35,511 nucleotides of DNA from Bacteroidales bacterium (GCA_016938685.1 JAFGUD010000505.1:1-35511), one strand, 5' to 3'; positions 8,016 to 18,912 are shown, counted from the first letter of the stretch. Translations and numbers: made by a program. The notes: generated by a model not told the origin, from the letters alone.

Positions 8016-11000
8016 CTAGGGTTGAATCTTCACTCTCTGTCCTTTGCTATGGCTCATAAATTCAGGTGCATACATACATTGAATTGTTGTAATACCGTTG
8101 GAGAACGAACCTGCTGTTGTTACTCGCAACGGATATTCAAACACATAAGTTCCTTTCGGCAAAAAGTCGAAGAAAAAGTTTGTAGATGCATCTTTTGTTG
8201 TTTCATAGTAACCTAAACCGTCTTGCCATTTGTAACGTGAAATTACATTTATCGGTTCAAAACCTGATGCACGCATATCTTTCATGTGAACAAATTCCAT
8301 GTCGCGGTCAACTCTAAGCTCAATTCGAACAATAATTTTGTCGCCAATTGCAAGATTTTCTCCACCTTTAATAAGTTCAAGAGTTGCACCTCTGTCGGTC
8401 ATTACTTCTTTGTAAAGGTCTTTTTGCAGTTTAAGCGGAGTTTCATGCGGAGTAATTTTGTCAATATCCTCAAAATATTGCCAGTAAACAGCTCCCCAAG
8501 CTACACCGTTGTTCTTGTTCTCAACTCTAACATGCCCCCACTCCGGTTTTACTTCGTTGCCACTAAAAGTAACTTTGTAATATCCGGTTCCGGCTTCTGT
8601 ACTAATATCGGGATCATTTTCAGGGTCAATTAACATTTTACCTAACTGAACAGGAACAATTTCGCTGTTTGCAAGTAAATCAACTCCACCTGTAAGTAAC
8701 AAAGCATAAATAGCTTCTGCTGTTGCAGTTGTAGTTTTCCAATCGTTGGTTTGTTTATTTTTAAGTAACCAAACTTTTAATTCGTCAACATCTTTACGGT
8801 CTTTTGCAACTTCTTCAAAAACCTCAATCATAAGCGCTTGAGTTTGAACAGGCGACTGATACCAATAATATCCCGAAGCATTTTCTTTCCAGTACATTCC
8901 TAATTCTTCGTGATATAATGCTCTTTCTTTGAACGACTTAACTAAATCATTGGCAATTTGCAAATCATCAGCACGATAAAAAGCCATTGTCATAAGTCCT
9001 TGTGAATAAAGCGTATATTCAGTCCAGTATTTTTTCATTTGTCCATAGAAATAATTGTAAGCTTCTTCGTATTTTTTATCCAAATTAATGCTATAAAAAC
9101 TACGCATGTAGAAATAATGAACAATAATTGAACTTACTCTATATTGTTCCATTTCAACTTTTGTGTAATGAGTTTTAATCCAATCATAATCTTCTTTCAT
9201 TTCTCTATCGCAATATCCAACAGCATTTTCACCCATTTTTATTACGTCCTTATCTTTTTCACCAATTACGTTCAGGTGCATCAAATGTCCAATTCCTTCG
9301 GCAATATATTGAGTAATATACCAGCTTTCGGGCATTCCTTTGAACCAAGGCCAGCCACCATTTACGGTTTGGTCTTTTTTCAATTTTTGGTAAGCATTTG
9401 ACATTTCGTAAGACATTCTGTTTAAGTCAAATAACAATGCGATATTACGTTTGCGTTGTCCTTCGTCCTGTGATTCCAAAACCCAAGGAGTTTCTTCCAA
9501 AAGAACTTGTTTCAGTTCCTGATTTTTTTCAAGATTTGAAAGTAATGCATCAGGTTCGTAATTTTTCCAGGTTTCAAACACAGCCTGAATTTTAGGCGAC
9601 GAATTTGCAATGAACGAAGCCAAAGTATTAGCATAATATCTTGCAAAAGTTTGTTCTGAACATTCGTAAGGATATTCTATCAGATATGGCAATGCCTGAA
9701 CTGCATACCAAGCAGGATTTGAAGTAAATTCTACAGTCAATTTATCAGTTTTGATAGTAGTTGACTTTGCAGATTCTATTAACTTAGTAAATTCAAAAGT
9801 TTTAGTTTGATTTGCTCTAATTGGCAATGGCAACGACTCTGTAACTAATATTCTGTTAGTTAAAACAGGTAAAGGTTTTTGTTCGCCGTCAGAAAAACTG
9901 CCTGCTTTTGCTATAATCTTGTAAGTAAGCATTTTAACATCATCAGGAATAATAATTTCCCAGCTTACAGGAGTATTCATTCCCTTTTTAACATCAAAAC
10001 TTATTTCTTTTGTAACTCCTTTTGCCAAAATGTTAACTTCTTTACCTGAAAGTTCATCTACAAATTCAAGGGTAACCGTACCATTTAAATCTTCTTCGGA
10101 TAAATTAGCAATTTTTGCGGCAAAAAACATTGTATCACCTTGTCGGTAGAATCTTGGAGCATTTGGCATAACCATAAGTTCCTTTTGAGTAACAACATAT
10201 TTGTCGAATTGAGCATATTTTAGGTCCTTTGTATGAGCCAATCCCATAAAACGCCATTTAGTCAACGATTCAGGAATAGTAAAAGAAATAACAACTTCGC
10301 CTTTTTCATTTGTTTTTAAATCAGGATAAAAGAAAGCCGTTTCGTTGAAATTTTTACGAATTTGCACATCATCTTTTTCCTTTCCTCCAAGAGCTTCTCC
10401 CATTACTTCATTTCTGCCATCGATAGCTGTAGTTTCCGTAATATTACTTTGACTAACAGGCATTGCCGGAGCATCTTTCTTATCAATAGATTTTTCTTCG
10501 TCCATAACCATAAAATCCACTTCTCCATCCATGTCGTCTTCCAAATATTCACCATTTTTAGCCATTGATTTGTATCTGTAATTACCACCAAAATCATCGT
10601 AATAATAATTATAATAGCTAAACCCGAACCAATTTAAAGAATTGTAATACAAAGAGCTATAGGTTGTGTATTTGTAACCAAAATAGCTTTCACCACTTGA
10701 ATTTTTAGTTCCAAAAGTTTTATTTCCCCAATACAAAGAACCATAAGTACTTGCAAAAGGTGAAAAACTCCAATAATTTGACATTAAAGCATCAAGCGAA
10801 GCATCATACATTGTTGTAAGAAGTTCAGCCATCATTTTATCGCCGGATGATTTATCCTTAATAATTATCTGCCATTCTTCTTCTTGTCCGGGCTGAAGTT
10901 TATCTCTAAAAGTTGCAAATTCAAATTCCAATTCTTTATTTGAAAACGGTACAATAACAGAAGCGGTATAACTGTGAATTCTATTTTCAGCAATACATAT

Positions 11001-14000
11001 TAAAGCAACACTAAAACCACCTCTCATATCTTCGGTAATAGGAATTTCAATCAATTTTTGTCCGTCTTTAATTTTTAAATATTCTCTTTTGATAACTTTA
11101 TCGGAACGAATAACTTCATAAATAACAGTAGTTTCGTTAGCAGAACCAACTAAAAAAGAAGCAGTTTCGCCAGGTTGACAATAATTATTATCAATTGCAA
11201 ACCAGCTATCAGTTTTATAAGGTAATTCTTTTGATTTTGTGTTATAAACTGTAAAAAACTGTTCATTTTTCACATCATTACCAAAAGCATCTTTTGATGT
11301 CATAACCATTTTATAAACTCCCGGCGCAAAAGAGGCAAAATCATCCATTTTGATTTTTTTGCTTGTTTTTGTATCAAAAGTTTTATCCCAAACCATTTTA
11401 TTTTCTTTCCAATTTCTATAATCAGATTCTTTTTCAAATTCATTTCCGGGAAATTCTTTTTTCCAATCCTCAGCCGAATAAATTGGTTGGTCAGGTTTTG
11501 CCCAATATCTATTTTTTATTGGTTTATCAGGAGTAACAAGTGAATAAATCTGCATTTTCCCTGATGCTTGTACATCTTCGTAATTTAGATTTTTAGCAGA
11601 AATAACAAACTCTTCCCCTTTCATTTTGTCTTTATTCAATTTGTCAGAAATGTTTGTACTTAATTTCAGCGCAGTATATCCAACATTTATGCTTTGTGAA
11701 GTGCTTTGAGTTTCTCCGTTTACATCTGTCACATCAACAGAAATAATATAATTGAAAGCCGTATTTTGTCCAACTGGCATTTCCAAATCAGGTTTTGCGG
11801 TAAATTTAATTTCATATTCACCATTTTCGTCAGTTTTTACTACTCCTCGTTCAATCATCACAACGTCAGTGCGAAAACTCCACCACCACCAACCATACCA
11901 AATATTTTGGCGTTGAACAGTAAACTGAACCATTGCATCGGTTAGTTTCACACCTGAATAATTTTCTGCTTTACCTTTAACGGTAATAAGGTCATTAACC
12001 AAAAACTGTTCGGTTATTGGCAATATTTCAGTTTCAAAAGTTGGGCGTTTATACTCTTCAACCTGAATACTAGTAGAACCATAAGAAGTTGTAATTGTCA
12101 TTGTTCCATTAAGCAAACCTTTAGGAATTGTAAAAGAACCATTAAAAGTACCATATTCATTAGAAGTTAAGGTTTGCTTTGCAATTTCCTGATAATTAAC
12201 ATCATAGAAAATCACATCAACTTGTTTGTTTGGAATAATTTTTCTATTTTTACTATATTCATTTAAAATAATTCCCTTAAAATAAATTATTTGCCCGGGA
12301 CGATAAATTTTTCTATCAGTAAAAAACTGAACAACAGGCTTTTTACTTTCATAAGGAACTCTTTTATCTATATAAAAACCATTAAGAATTTGTAAAGTAT
12401 CGGATTTTTTTGATAAAATAAACCTTAGATTAATCCAATCGTCAGATGTTGCCGGAATTTCAAAATAACCATCTTTATCGGAAGTATATGTGCCATAATG
12501 CTTTTCAATATATTTATTAAACTGATAATTGTATTTGTCGTAAAAAGCTTTTATTGTAACACCTGTTTCAGGCTTACCGGTTTTTCTGTTCATTACAAAA
12601 CAATCGTAGGAACCATCAGATAACATTTGGTAAACCATGCTCATTTCCGAAACCTGCGTGTATGAACTAGAAACGTAAGATTCAGTATGTTTAAAATCTT
12701 TGTCAGTGCTCATTAATATCATGTATTCGCCCGTAGGCAAACCATCAAGAAGTAATTCAGTTGTATGGCGTTGAAAATCATCGCTTCCGGTCAAATCAAA
12801 TTCAAAAGACGAAATAAGTTTTTTTCTTGATCTGATTTTATCTATCAATTCCGAATAAGTTGATTTATCGTACATTCTAGTATATGCACTATAAGTAACG
12901 GCTCTTACTTCAACATAAACTTTGGTAATATTTCTATAGTCTACTTTTAGTGAGAAAGTTTCATTCGGTATCAAAACTTCTTCGGTGTAGAAATTTAAGC
13001 TTTTACCTTCGATATAATAAATCTGTTGCTGAGCAACACCACTAACTTCGTCATATTCTTTAACACCTTTGCATAATTCAGAGAATTTTTCGTATGCAAT
13101 TTTGTAATAATCCTTGTATTTTTTGGTCATTGCATCTTCAGGATTATATTTTGAAGCAAGATTATAGTAATAATTTGCAATTTTAAGCTTTACATATTTA
13201 ATATGCTTATTACCAGGATATTTAGACTCTAAATTTTGGAAGGCTTTTAAATACAAATCTTCTTTTTGAGGATTAACGGTAAACCCATAAACATAATCAA
13301 GTCTAACAATATCAGCATCAATAAGTGCCTCAGGTTCATTAGTTTTAGACAATCTGAATTTTAACCAATCCTGTAAAATTTTAATTCCGTTGAAATGAAG
13401 AGAAAGTGTGTCATCGCTTTCAATTTTTTTGTTTGCAAAATCCTTAGCAGATCCAAAATAAAAATCATCATCAATTTCAAAATAATCAGCCGGACGAGTT
13501 ATACTAACTTCCGAATTGGAATAAAACTGCACCACTCTTGCAACAATAAAATCGTACAAAGTAGGACGCAAATATTTTGGTTTTGTACCTTTAGTAATCA
13601 TTTCGCTGTAATAATCAGCAGGGATTTTCTTTAATTCATCAGCCCTTTCCAAAGAGGCATTGTGATGTTTAATAACAGCGTCAACAAAATTTTCAGTTGT
13701 CCATGTTTTAATATCTGCGGGTTTAAAGTTTGCAATTTCTGTACGTTGATTTATTTCCCATGATTTGCTCTGATAATACCACCAGTACATATCTGCAAGC
13801 ATAGTATGAAGCATAGCATCATTTGGGAAAGGAGCTTTGCTTATATCATCTTCCATTTGGTAGAGAATTGTTTCAAAGGCATCTTCCTGATAGTAATCTT
13901 TTGTTTTCAAATAATATACATAACACTTCAAAAGTTGATCCTGATTGTCGTCCTTTGAAGCTTTTTGGTAGATTTCATCAATTTCTTTGATTGCAGACTG

Positions 14001-14138
14001 CGGAAGCGCTTTTGACACCAAAGAATCAACGACTTGCCATTTTCGTTCATAGAATTTCATGTTCTGAGCATTTAAGTTTGAGGAAAACATCAAGCCGAGA
14101 AATAGAACCAGACTTGAGATTTTGAGAAGTTTTTTCAT
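8016..14138 (-). CDS. Alpha-2-macroglobulin family protein with thioester motif
   Basis: Very large exported protein (2040 residues), of the family that traps proteases by a bait region and covalent thioester. A signal peptide covers residues ~1-24 (ending NLNAQ), with no lipobox. Residues ~60-580 are a Bacteroidota-type helical and beta N-terminus. An MG2 domain starts near 595 (FFTDRKIYRPGQIIYFKG). The alpha-2-macroglobulin core begins near 1265 (NFNETAFFYPDL, then SLTKWRFMG). The thioester is intact: YECSEQTF, with C1493 and Q1496, followed by the terpenoid-cyclase-like helical domain and a C-terminal beta domain. Residues ~1116-1192 are unusually rich in Tyr, Phe, Gly and Ser. No pbpC partner is adjacent. 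It is probably periplasmic or outer-membrane-associated. Confidence 0.92.
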   Translation of the reverse strand: MKKLLKISSLVLFLGLMFSSNLNAQNMKFYERKWQVVDSLVSKALPQSAIKEIDEIYQKASKDDNQDQLLKCYVYYLKTKDYYQEDAFETILYQMEDDISKAPFPNDAMLHTMLADMYWWYYQSKSWEINQRTEIANFKPADIKTWTTENFVDAVIKHHNASLERADELKKIPADYYSEMITKGTKPKYLRPTLYDFIVARVVQFYSNSEVSITRPADYFEIDDDFYFGSAKDFANKKIESDDTLSLHFNGIKILQDWLKFRLSKTNEPEALIDADIVRLDYVYGFTVNPQKEDLYLKAFQNLESKYPGNKHIKYVKLKIANYYYNLASKYNPEDAMTKKYKDYYKIAYEKFSELCKGVKEYDEVSGVAQQQIYYIEGKSLNFYTEEVLIPNETFSLKVDYRNITKVYVEVRAVTYSAYTRMYDKSTYSELIDKIRSRKKLISSFEFDLTGSDDFQRHTTELLLDGLPTGEYMILMSTDKDFKHTESYVSSSYTQVSEMSMVYQMLSDGSYDCFVMNRKTGKPETGVTIKAFYDKYNYQFNKYIEKHYGTYTSDKDGYFEIPATSDDWINLRFILSKKSDTLQILNGFYIDKRVPYESKKPVVQFFTDRKIYRPGQIIYFKGIILNEYSKNRKIIPNKQVDVIFYDVNYQEIAKQTLTSNEYGTFNGSFTIPKGLLNGTMTITTSYGSTSIQVEEYKRPTFETEILPITEQFLVNDLITVKGKAENYSGVKLTDAMVQFTVQRQNIWYGWWWWSFRTDVVMIERGVVKTDENGEYEIKFTAKPDLEMPVGQNTAFNYIISVDVTDVNGETQSTSQSINVGYTALKLSTNISDKLNKDKMKGEEFVISAKNLNYEDVQASGKMQIYSLVTPDKPIKNRYWAKPDQPIYSAEDWKKEFPGNEFEKESDYRNWKENKMVWDKTFDTKTSKKIKMDDFASFAPGVYKMVMTSKDAFGNDVKNEQFFTVYNTKSKELPYKTDSWFAIDNNYCQPGETASFLVGSANETTVIYEVIRSDKVIKREYLKIKDGQKLIEIPITEDMRGGFSVALICIAENRIHSYTASVIVPFSNKELEFEFATFRDKLQPGQEEEWQIIIKDKSSGDKMMAELLTTMYDASLDALMSNYWSFSPFASTYGSLYWGNKTFGTKNSSGESYFGYKYTTYSSLYYNSLNWFGFSYYNYYYDDFGGNYRYKSMAKNGEYLEDDMDGEVDFMVMDEEKSIDKKDAPAMPVSQSNITETTAIDGRNEVMGEALGGKEKDDVQIRKNFNETAFFYPDLKTNEKGEVVISFTIPESLTKWRFMGLAHTKDLKYAQFDKYVVTQKELMVMPNAPRFYRQGDTMFFAAKIANLSEEDLNGTVTLEFVDELSGKEVNILAKGVTKEISFDVKKGMNTPVSWEIIIPDDVKMLTYKIIAKAGSFSDGEQKPLPVLTNRILVTESLPLPIRANQTKTFEFTKLIESAKSTTIKTDKLTVEFTSNPAWYAVQALPYLIEYPYECSEQTFARYYANTLASFIANSSPKIQAVFETWKNYEPDALLSNLEKNQELKQVLLEETPWVLESQDEGQRKRNIALLFDLNRMSYEMSNAYQKLKKDQTVNGGWPWFKGMPESWYITQYIAEGIGHLMHLNVIGEKDKDVIKMGENAVGYCDREMKEDYDWIKTHYTKVEMEQYRVSSIIVHYFYMRSFYSINLDKKYEEAYNYFYGQMKKYWTEYTLYSQGLMTMAFYRADDLQIANDLVKSFKERALYHEELGMYWKENASGYYWYQSPVQTQALMIEVFEEVAKDRKDVDELKVWLLKNKQTNDWKTTTATAEAIYALLLTGGVDLLANSEIVPVQLGKMLIDPENDPDISTEAGTGYYKVTFSGNEVKPEWGHVRVENKNNGVAWGAVYWQYFEDIDKITPHETPLKLQKDLYKEVMTDRGATLELIKGGENLAIGDKIIVRIELRVDRDMEFVHMKDMRASGFEPINVISRYKWQDGLGYYETTKDASTNFFFDFLPKGTYVFEYPLRVTTAGSFSNGITTIQCMYAPEFMSHSKGQRVKIQP

Positions 14139-14216
14139 AATATTTTGATTTTAGGTGAAATTAAAAATTTTCTACAAGATAAAACTTTCAATCGTCAATT
14201 TAATAACCTTTTTGAC

Positions 14217-14261
14217 GAATTTAACACTTGATTAACATTTTTTAATCAAATGTTAAAATTC
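14217..14261. repeat. 45-bp near-perfect palindrome upstream of the macroglobulin gene
   Basis: TTAACAC-TTGATTAA pairs with TTAATCAA-ATGTTAA around a 6-nt centre (CATTTT), with a single C-A mismatch. It extends by GAAT/ATTC with one unpaired T. It lies in the 203-nt gap between DUF389 (ends 14342) and the macroglobulin start (14138). It may be the DUF389 transcript end or a protein-binding site. Confidence 0.65.
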
Positions 14262-14341
14262 AAATAAAAATAGAATTTCCAGATTAGAAATTAGTTGTTT
14301 AGATTTTTAAATGAAAAATTTTTAAACTTTCAACTTAAACT

Positions 14342-15829
14342 CTACTGTTCTTCAACAATTACAAGTGTATCCAAACCAAATCTTACTTTTAGCCATTCTT
14401 TTAGCACAGGTATTTGTTGATTTTTGTAATAACGGGAAGTAGCGTATTGCCATTTCAAGACAAATGTTGGCAAAGTATCTATAAGAGTGTCGTTTATTAT
14501 TTTAATATTCTGACCAAAAGAAACCGCCTCAATTCTTGGATATTGAACCTGTAATTCTCTGTAAAGTTGCTGAATAGGAACATCATCGGCATTGTAATCA
14601 TCTATTGTTTTCTGCAGTTCTTTAATTTTTTCATCACGTTCGTTTATCATTTCTTCATTTTTCTGATAGATATCTTCCAAAACCCCTACTCTAATCTCTT
14701 TTTGAAGATTTTCATTCATGGCATTCAGCTCATTCTGGGTAATTTGTCCATCACTATAATTCTGATAAACCTTTATAATTGTTGTATCCGGTAGCATTAT
14801 AGAGTTCAGGAAATTTTTCTTTGCAACTAAATTATAATCAGGCAAACGCATCATCCAAGATGCGATAGTTGAGTCAGAAACGGGTTCTCCAATAAAATAC
14901 AAATTTATATACGCTTCTTGGTCTGAAAATTCATAGCTTGAATTTAATAATTGACTGTGAGGTGCAGAAATAACTTCTTTAACAAATAATTCTGCATTTG
15001 TAGTGAATCTAGACTGTTTTATTACATTAAAAAATATTACTGCACTTGGAGAAATAACAAGTATAATAAAAATTGCCATTATTCTTTTAATTCTTTTTTC
15101 TCTGTCATGATCTAGGAATTTTTTTCGAGGGAATTTCATGTAACGCACAGTTAAAAAAGTAGCTAAACTTATAAAAACAGAGTTAATGAAAAACAAATAC
15201 ATTGCACCAAAGAAAAACATAAAATGTCCGGTTGCCAATCCATATCCTGCTGTACACAAAGGAGGCATAAGAGCAGTAGCAATAGCAACTCCCGGAATAA
15301 CATTTCCGCGTTCGCGACTAGAACCGGCTACAATTCCTGCAAATCCACCAAAAAATGCTATCATTACATCTAGTATTGTTGGACTTGTTCGCGCTAAAAG
15401 TTCAGATTTAGCTTCTTTTAGTGGTGTCAACCAAAAATATAAAGTTGAAACAATCAAACTTATCAAAACAGCTATTAGAAAATTCTTCAAAGCTCTTTTC
15501 AGAAGTTCGTAATCGCTTGTACCTACCGAAAGACCAATAGCAACAATAGGTCCCATTAGAGGAGAGATAAGCATTGCGCCAATAATAACAGGCGTTGAAT
15601 TTGCATTTAAACCAATAGACGCAATTAAAATAGAAAACATCAGAATCCATGCACTACGACCACGGAAAACCATGTCTTTTTTGATGTTGTCAATTGTACC
15701 TAAAACATCTGTTCCTTCTATTTTCAAAGTTTCCGTAAAAAAAGTTCCTAGTGCAATTCTTGCATTCGAATACTGTTTTTGAACAGATTTTATTTTAGGT
15801 TCTTTGTTTTCTTTTTTTTCTTCTTCCAT
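14342..15829 (-). CDS. DUF389 multipass membrane protein
   Basis: Inner-membrane protein of unknown function. After a charged N-terminus, residues ~55-265 hold about six hydrophobic segments with the DUF389 signature: ILIASIGLNANSTPVIIGAM, then ISPLMGPIVAIGLSVG, and ATALMPPLCTAGYGLATG. Residues ~290-495 form a soluble domain with a coiled-coil-like stretch (EEMINERDEKIKELQKTI) and a final beta/alpha part. At 495 residues it belongs to the longer DUF389 class with a C-terminal domain. It lies 74 nt downstream of the TonB receptor on the same strand, so cotranscription is plausible. Partner and substrate are unknown. Confidence 0.88.
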   Translation of the reverse strand: MEEEKKENKEPKIKSVQKQYSNARIALGTFFTETLKIEGTDVLGTIDNIKKDMVFRGRSAWILMFSILIASIGLNANSTPVIIGAMLISPLMGPIVAIGLSVGTSDYELLKRALKNFLIAVLISLIVSTLYFWLTPLKEAKSELLARTSPTILDVMIAFFGGFAGIVAGSSRERGNVIPGVAIATALMPPLCTAGYGLATGHFMFFFGAMYLFFINSVFISLATFLTVRYMKFPRKKFLDHDREKRIKRIMAIFIILVISPSAVIFFNVIKQSRFTTNAELFVKEVISAPHSQLLNSSYEFSDQEAYINLYFIGEPVSDSTIASWMMRLPDYNLVAKKNFLNSIMLPDTTIIKVYQNYSDGQITQNELNAMNENLQKEIRVGVLEDIYQKNEEMINERDEKIKELQKTIDDYNADDVPIQQLYRELQVQYPRIEAVSFGQNIKIINDTLIDTLPTFVLKWQYATSRYYKNQQIPVLKEWLKVRFGLDTLVIVEEQ

Positions 15830-15903
15830 TGATGCTTCTGAAAATTAATTAGAGCAAATTTAGATTTTTTGCATCAATAAAAAAAGATTTTGATAAAATA
15901 AAA

Positions 15904-18423
15904 TTAGAAATTAAATGTTAATTTAAAATTGAACAATCTACCGGTTAATCTATTCGGAACTGCAATCATATCATAGTTAGTTGGCGTAGGATTTGAAGTA
16001 TTTGGAACTAATTCAAGCCAGTTGTAAGCTGCTATATTTCTAATTCCCATTAAATTGAACAATTCTACTTGCGCCCAAATTGATTTAAAAATATTCAAAA
16101 AATGACCTTCTTTATATTTTCTTTCTGGTGATTTTAATAAATACGAAAACCCAATATCAGCCCTCATATATGGAGCAAATGAACGTAAAGTTTGAGTATA
16201 TCTGGCAGTTTGAGGTGGCCCGAATGGTGATGATGTACTGAAAAAGAAAGCTAAATTTACCTTGAAATCCTTGTTCCCCGGCACATAATCCTGAAAAAAC
16301 ATTCCTACAGAAACTCTTTGATCAGATGGACGTGGAATAAACCCGGGCAAAACAAGCGCACTATCAACTATTTCATAACTTAAATATGTTATTTCACCTT
16401 CGCTATCGTTATAATTGTAATAAAAATCACCCTCAACATCTTCCATTGTTTTAAGCAATGAGAGACTTATCCAAGAATCGGTTCCGGGCACAAATTCTCC
16501 ATAAAGTTTAAAATCTGCTCCTACTGCATATCCAGTGGCTTTTTGGTCTGCATAATACCTAATTCGCATATTATCAAGCTCATAAGGAATAAGATTATCA
16601 AGTTTTTTGTAATAAATTTCTGTTGACAGTTTAAAAGGTCTATGCCAAATTTTCATTGTGTGATAAGCACCACCAACTATTTGAAAAGACCGCTGAGATT
16701 TTTGATTTTCCACTAATGTTCCATCGAATAATCTCAATTCTCTATAAAATGGTGATTGATAATAAATTCCGGTTGACAGTCTAAAAAACCATTTATTATC
16801 CCAATCGGGAGTTATCAAGGAAGAAAAACGAGGACTAACTAATATTTCATTATTGTAATCGTTGTATGAAACTCTTGCTCCGTATGTTATTTTCACCTTT
16901 GTAAATCCCATATTGAAAAAATACCCATCTTGAGCATAAGCACTTAACCTATTGGTTAATAAGGTATTTTCAGCCTTGGTTGAGTTATACAAAACAACTT
17001 TATCTGAAGGATACAAATGTTGTGGATTTGTTGAAAAACCTGCACTATCAACATATTTCCATTCACTCAAAATATCAGAAATTTGTTCACGTTGATATTT
17101 TACACCAAATTGCAGAAAATGTTTATCAAATGTCCAAAAGCCTTTAATTGAAGCATCTGAAATAAATGCATTCAAATGATTTCTGGCATGAGTTAAATAT
17201 TGCCCAAACCCAAGATTTAAAATGCTATCTCCTACAGTTTCAGTAGAGTCGAGTTGATTATTTAATTCATTCAAAGAATAATATGCATCGATATCATAAT
17301 TTTCCGATTCTATTGTATAATAAGAAGAAGCAATAAACTTAAATCTTAGATTTTGATTAGCTTTGTATTCTCCGGTAAATGACCCAAAAAAAGTTTGATA
17401 TGAGTCTTTTTCCTGCCCTTCGTAATAAACTGAAATCCCAAGTGTTTGATTAAAAGTTCCAAAAGAAGTTTCGCTATAAGTTGGAACAAAGTTGTAAATA
17501 TTTGAAGCAATGTTACTTAAAAACGAAATTGAAAATTTATCGTTAAACTTATAGGTAGAATATAATTGGAAATCTGTAAAAACTGGTTTGTAATCACCCT
17601 GAACTTCAAGAGTTTTTAAAAGATACTGAGATTGTTTATGTCTAAGTCCGGCAATATATGATAATTTACCGTTTTTTGAAACATTTTCGATATGAGCAGT
17701 ACCTCCTAACATGCTAAAAGCCAGCGAAGCAGCAAATTCTGTTGGAGTTTTATATGTAATGTCTAAAACAGAAGACATTTTGTCGTCATATTTTGCATCA
17801 AAACCGCCTGCTGAAAACTTTATTACATCAACTAAATCCGAGTTAATAAAACTCAATCCTTCTTGTTGCCCGGAACGAATAAGAAAAGGTCTGTAAATTA
17901 AAATATCATTAACATAAATCAAATTTTCATCAAAATTACCACCACGAACATTATACTGGGAACTAAGTTCATTACTTGAAGCTACGCCCATTCCTGTTTT
18001 TATCAAAGTTTCAACCCCATTGCCAGAAATATCAGGCAAAACATTTAAACTTTTTGTACTAATTCGCTCTTGTCCACCTTCATCAACAAAATTTGCATTA
18101 ATATATATGTCAGAAAGTTCGTAATCTGAAGCGCCAAGAACTTTATTCATTTTAATGCTCACAGTTGAAGTTTTGACATGAACAGTATCATTTTCAACAG
18201 AAAAATACGAAAAAACAATTTCTAAACTCTCATTTTCAGGCAATTTTAATTCATAGTAACCTTGATAATCAGAAGATGCAAAATAATTTGTGCCAATCGC
18301 TCGTATTGTAACACCGGGAATTTTTGTTCCTTTGGAATTAGTAATTGTGCCATACAGTTTAATCTTTTGACTGTATGCACTAAAACTTAATAAAATTAAT
18401 AATGTAGTTAATATTTTGTTCAT
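15904..18423 (-). CDS. TonB-dependent receptor with N-terminal carboxypeptidase-like domain
   Basis: Outer-membrane active transporter of 839 residues. A signal peptide covers residues 1-18. Residues ~20-95 form the carboxypeptidase-regulatory-like beta domain common in Bacteroidota receptors (LYGTITNSKGTKIPGVTIRA). Residues ~115-215 are the plug: LNVLPDISGNGVETLIKTG, SQYNVRGGNFDENLIYV and SFINSDLVDVIKFSAGG. The rest is a 22-strand-type barrel ending in aromatic F (FNFKLTFNF), as outer-membrane assembly requires. There is no SusD partner, so it is not a polysaccharide-utilisation locus; the substrate is unknown. A long AT-rich intergenic region precedes it. Confidence 0.92.
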   Translation of the reverse strand: MNKILTTLLILLSFSAYSQKIKLYGTITNSKGTKIPGVTIRAIGTNYFASSDYQGYYELKLPENESLEIVFSYFSVENDTVHVKTSTVSIKMNKVLGASDYELSDIYINANFVDEGGQERISTKSLNVLPDISGNGVETLIKTGMGVASSNELSSQYNVRGGNFDENLIYVNDILIYRPFLIRSGQQEGLSFINSDLVDVIKFSAGGFDAKYDDKMSSVLDITYKTPTEFAASLAFSMLGGTAHIENVSKNGKLSYIAGLRHKQSQYLLKTLEVQGDYKPVFTDFQLYSTYKFNDKFSISFLSNIASNIYNFVPTYSETSFGTFNQTLGISVYYEGQEKDSYQTFFGSFTGEYKANQNLRFKFIASSYYTIESENYDIDAYYSLNELNNQLDSTETVGDSILNLGFGQYLTHARNHLNAFISDASIKGFWTFDKHFLQFGVKYQREQISDILSEWKYVDSAGFSTNPQHLYPSDKVVLYNSTKAENTLLTNRLSAYAQDGYFFNMGFTKVKITYGARVSYNDYNNEILVSPRFSSLITPDWDNKWFFRLSTGIYYQSPFYRELRLFDGTLVENQKSQRSFQIVGGAYHTMKIWHRPFKLSTEIYYKKLDNLIPYELDNMRIRYYADQKATGYAVGADFKLYGEFVPGTDSWISLSLLKTMEDVEGDFYYNYNDSEGEITYLSYEIVDSALVLPGFIPRPSDQRVSVGMFFQDYVPGNKDFKVNLAFFFSTSSPFGPPQTARYTQTLRSFAPYMRADIGFSYLLKSPERKYKEGHFLNIFKSIWAQVELFNLMGIRNIAAYNWLELVPNTSNPTPTNYDMIAVPNRLTGRLFNFKLTFNF

Positions 18424-18912
18424 TTTGTTCAGCTTTAAACATGGTTCTTAACGCCCCAAAAGTGAAATTATTTTCGTAATTCAGAAAAAATAAGATATTA
18501 AAAAAATAAAAAAATCAAAAAATCAAATTCTCAAGATAAAACAAACATTTAAAAAACCAATTCGCATAATCTATTATCAATTAAACATTTATATAAATTA
18601 AAATCCTACTATCGTTAATATTGTTTATCCAAAATTATATTTTTAAAATATGTAAAAGTTTTTAAGTGTGCTTTAAGCAGTTTTTTTTTAATTTTTTTTA
18701 ACTACAATTGCGAAACTAAATTTTTATAATTTTGTCCTTTACTTAACATAGTTCATTTTTTTTCTATTTTATGCTTTATAATGCTAAACATAATTAACAA
18801 CATTGCATATTTGCAGAAAATAGGAAGCAGTTAAACTTTTGTTTTTGAAAAAATGTTAAAATTAAAATTTATGTAGAACATATCCGTTCTTCATTAAAAA
18901 TAATCATTTAAA
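18424..18912. other. 489-nt divergent intergenic region
   Basis: This is AT-rich sequence between the TonB receptor (-) and the 117-residue gene (+). I see homopolymer T tracts and one good -7 box on the plus strand (18727-18734). A CAAAATTA at 18630-18637 could act as a minus-strand -7 box for the receptor. I find no tRNA, repeat or open frame of coding character. Confidence 0.5.
18727..18734 (+). promoter_or_regulatory. Candidate -7 box upstream of the 117-residue gene
   Basis: TAATTTTG matches TAnnTTTG, with TTG 16 nt upstream (18708-18710), slightly closer than usual. The implied leader is ~170 nt. Confidence 0.4.

Noticed and set aside
18620..18640. DnaA-box-like TTATCCAAA.
   Set aside because: One mismatch to consensus, isolated, and in AT-rich sequence where such near-matches are expected.
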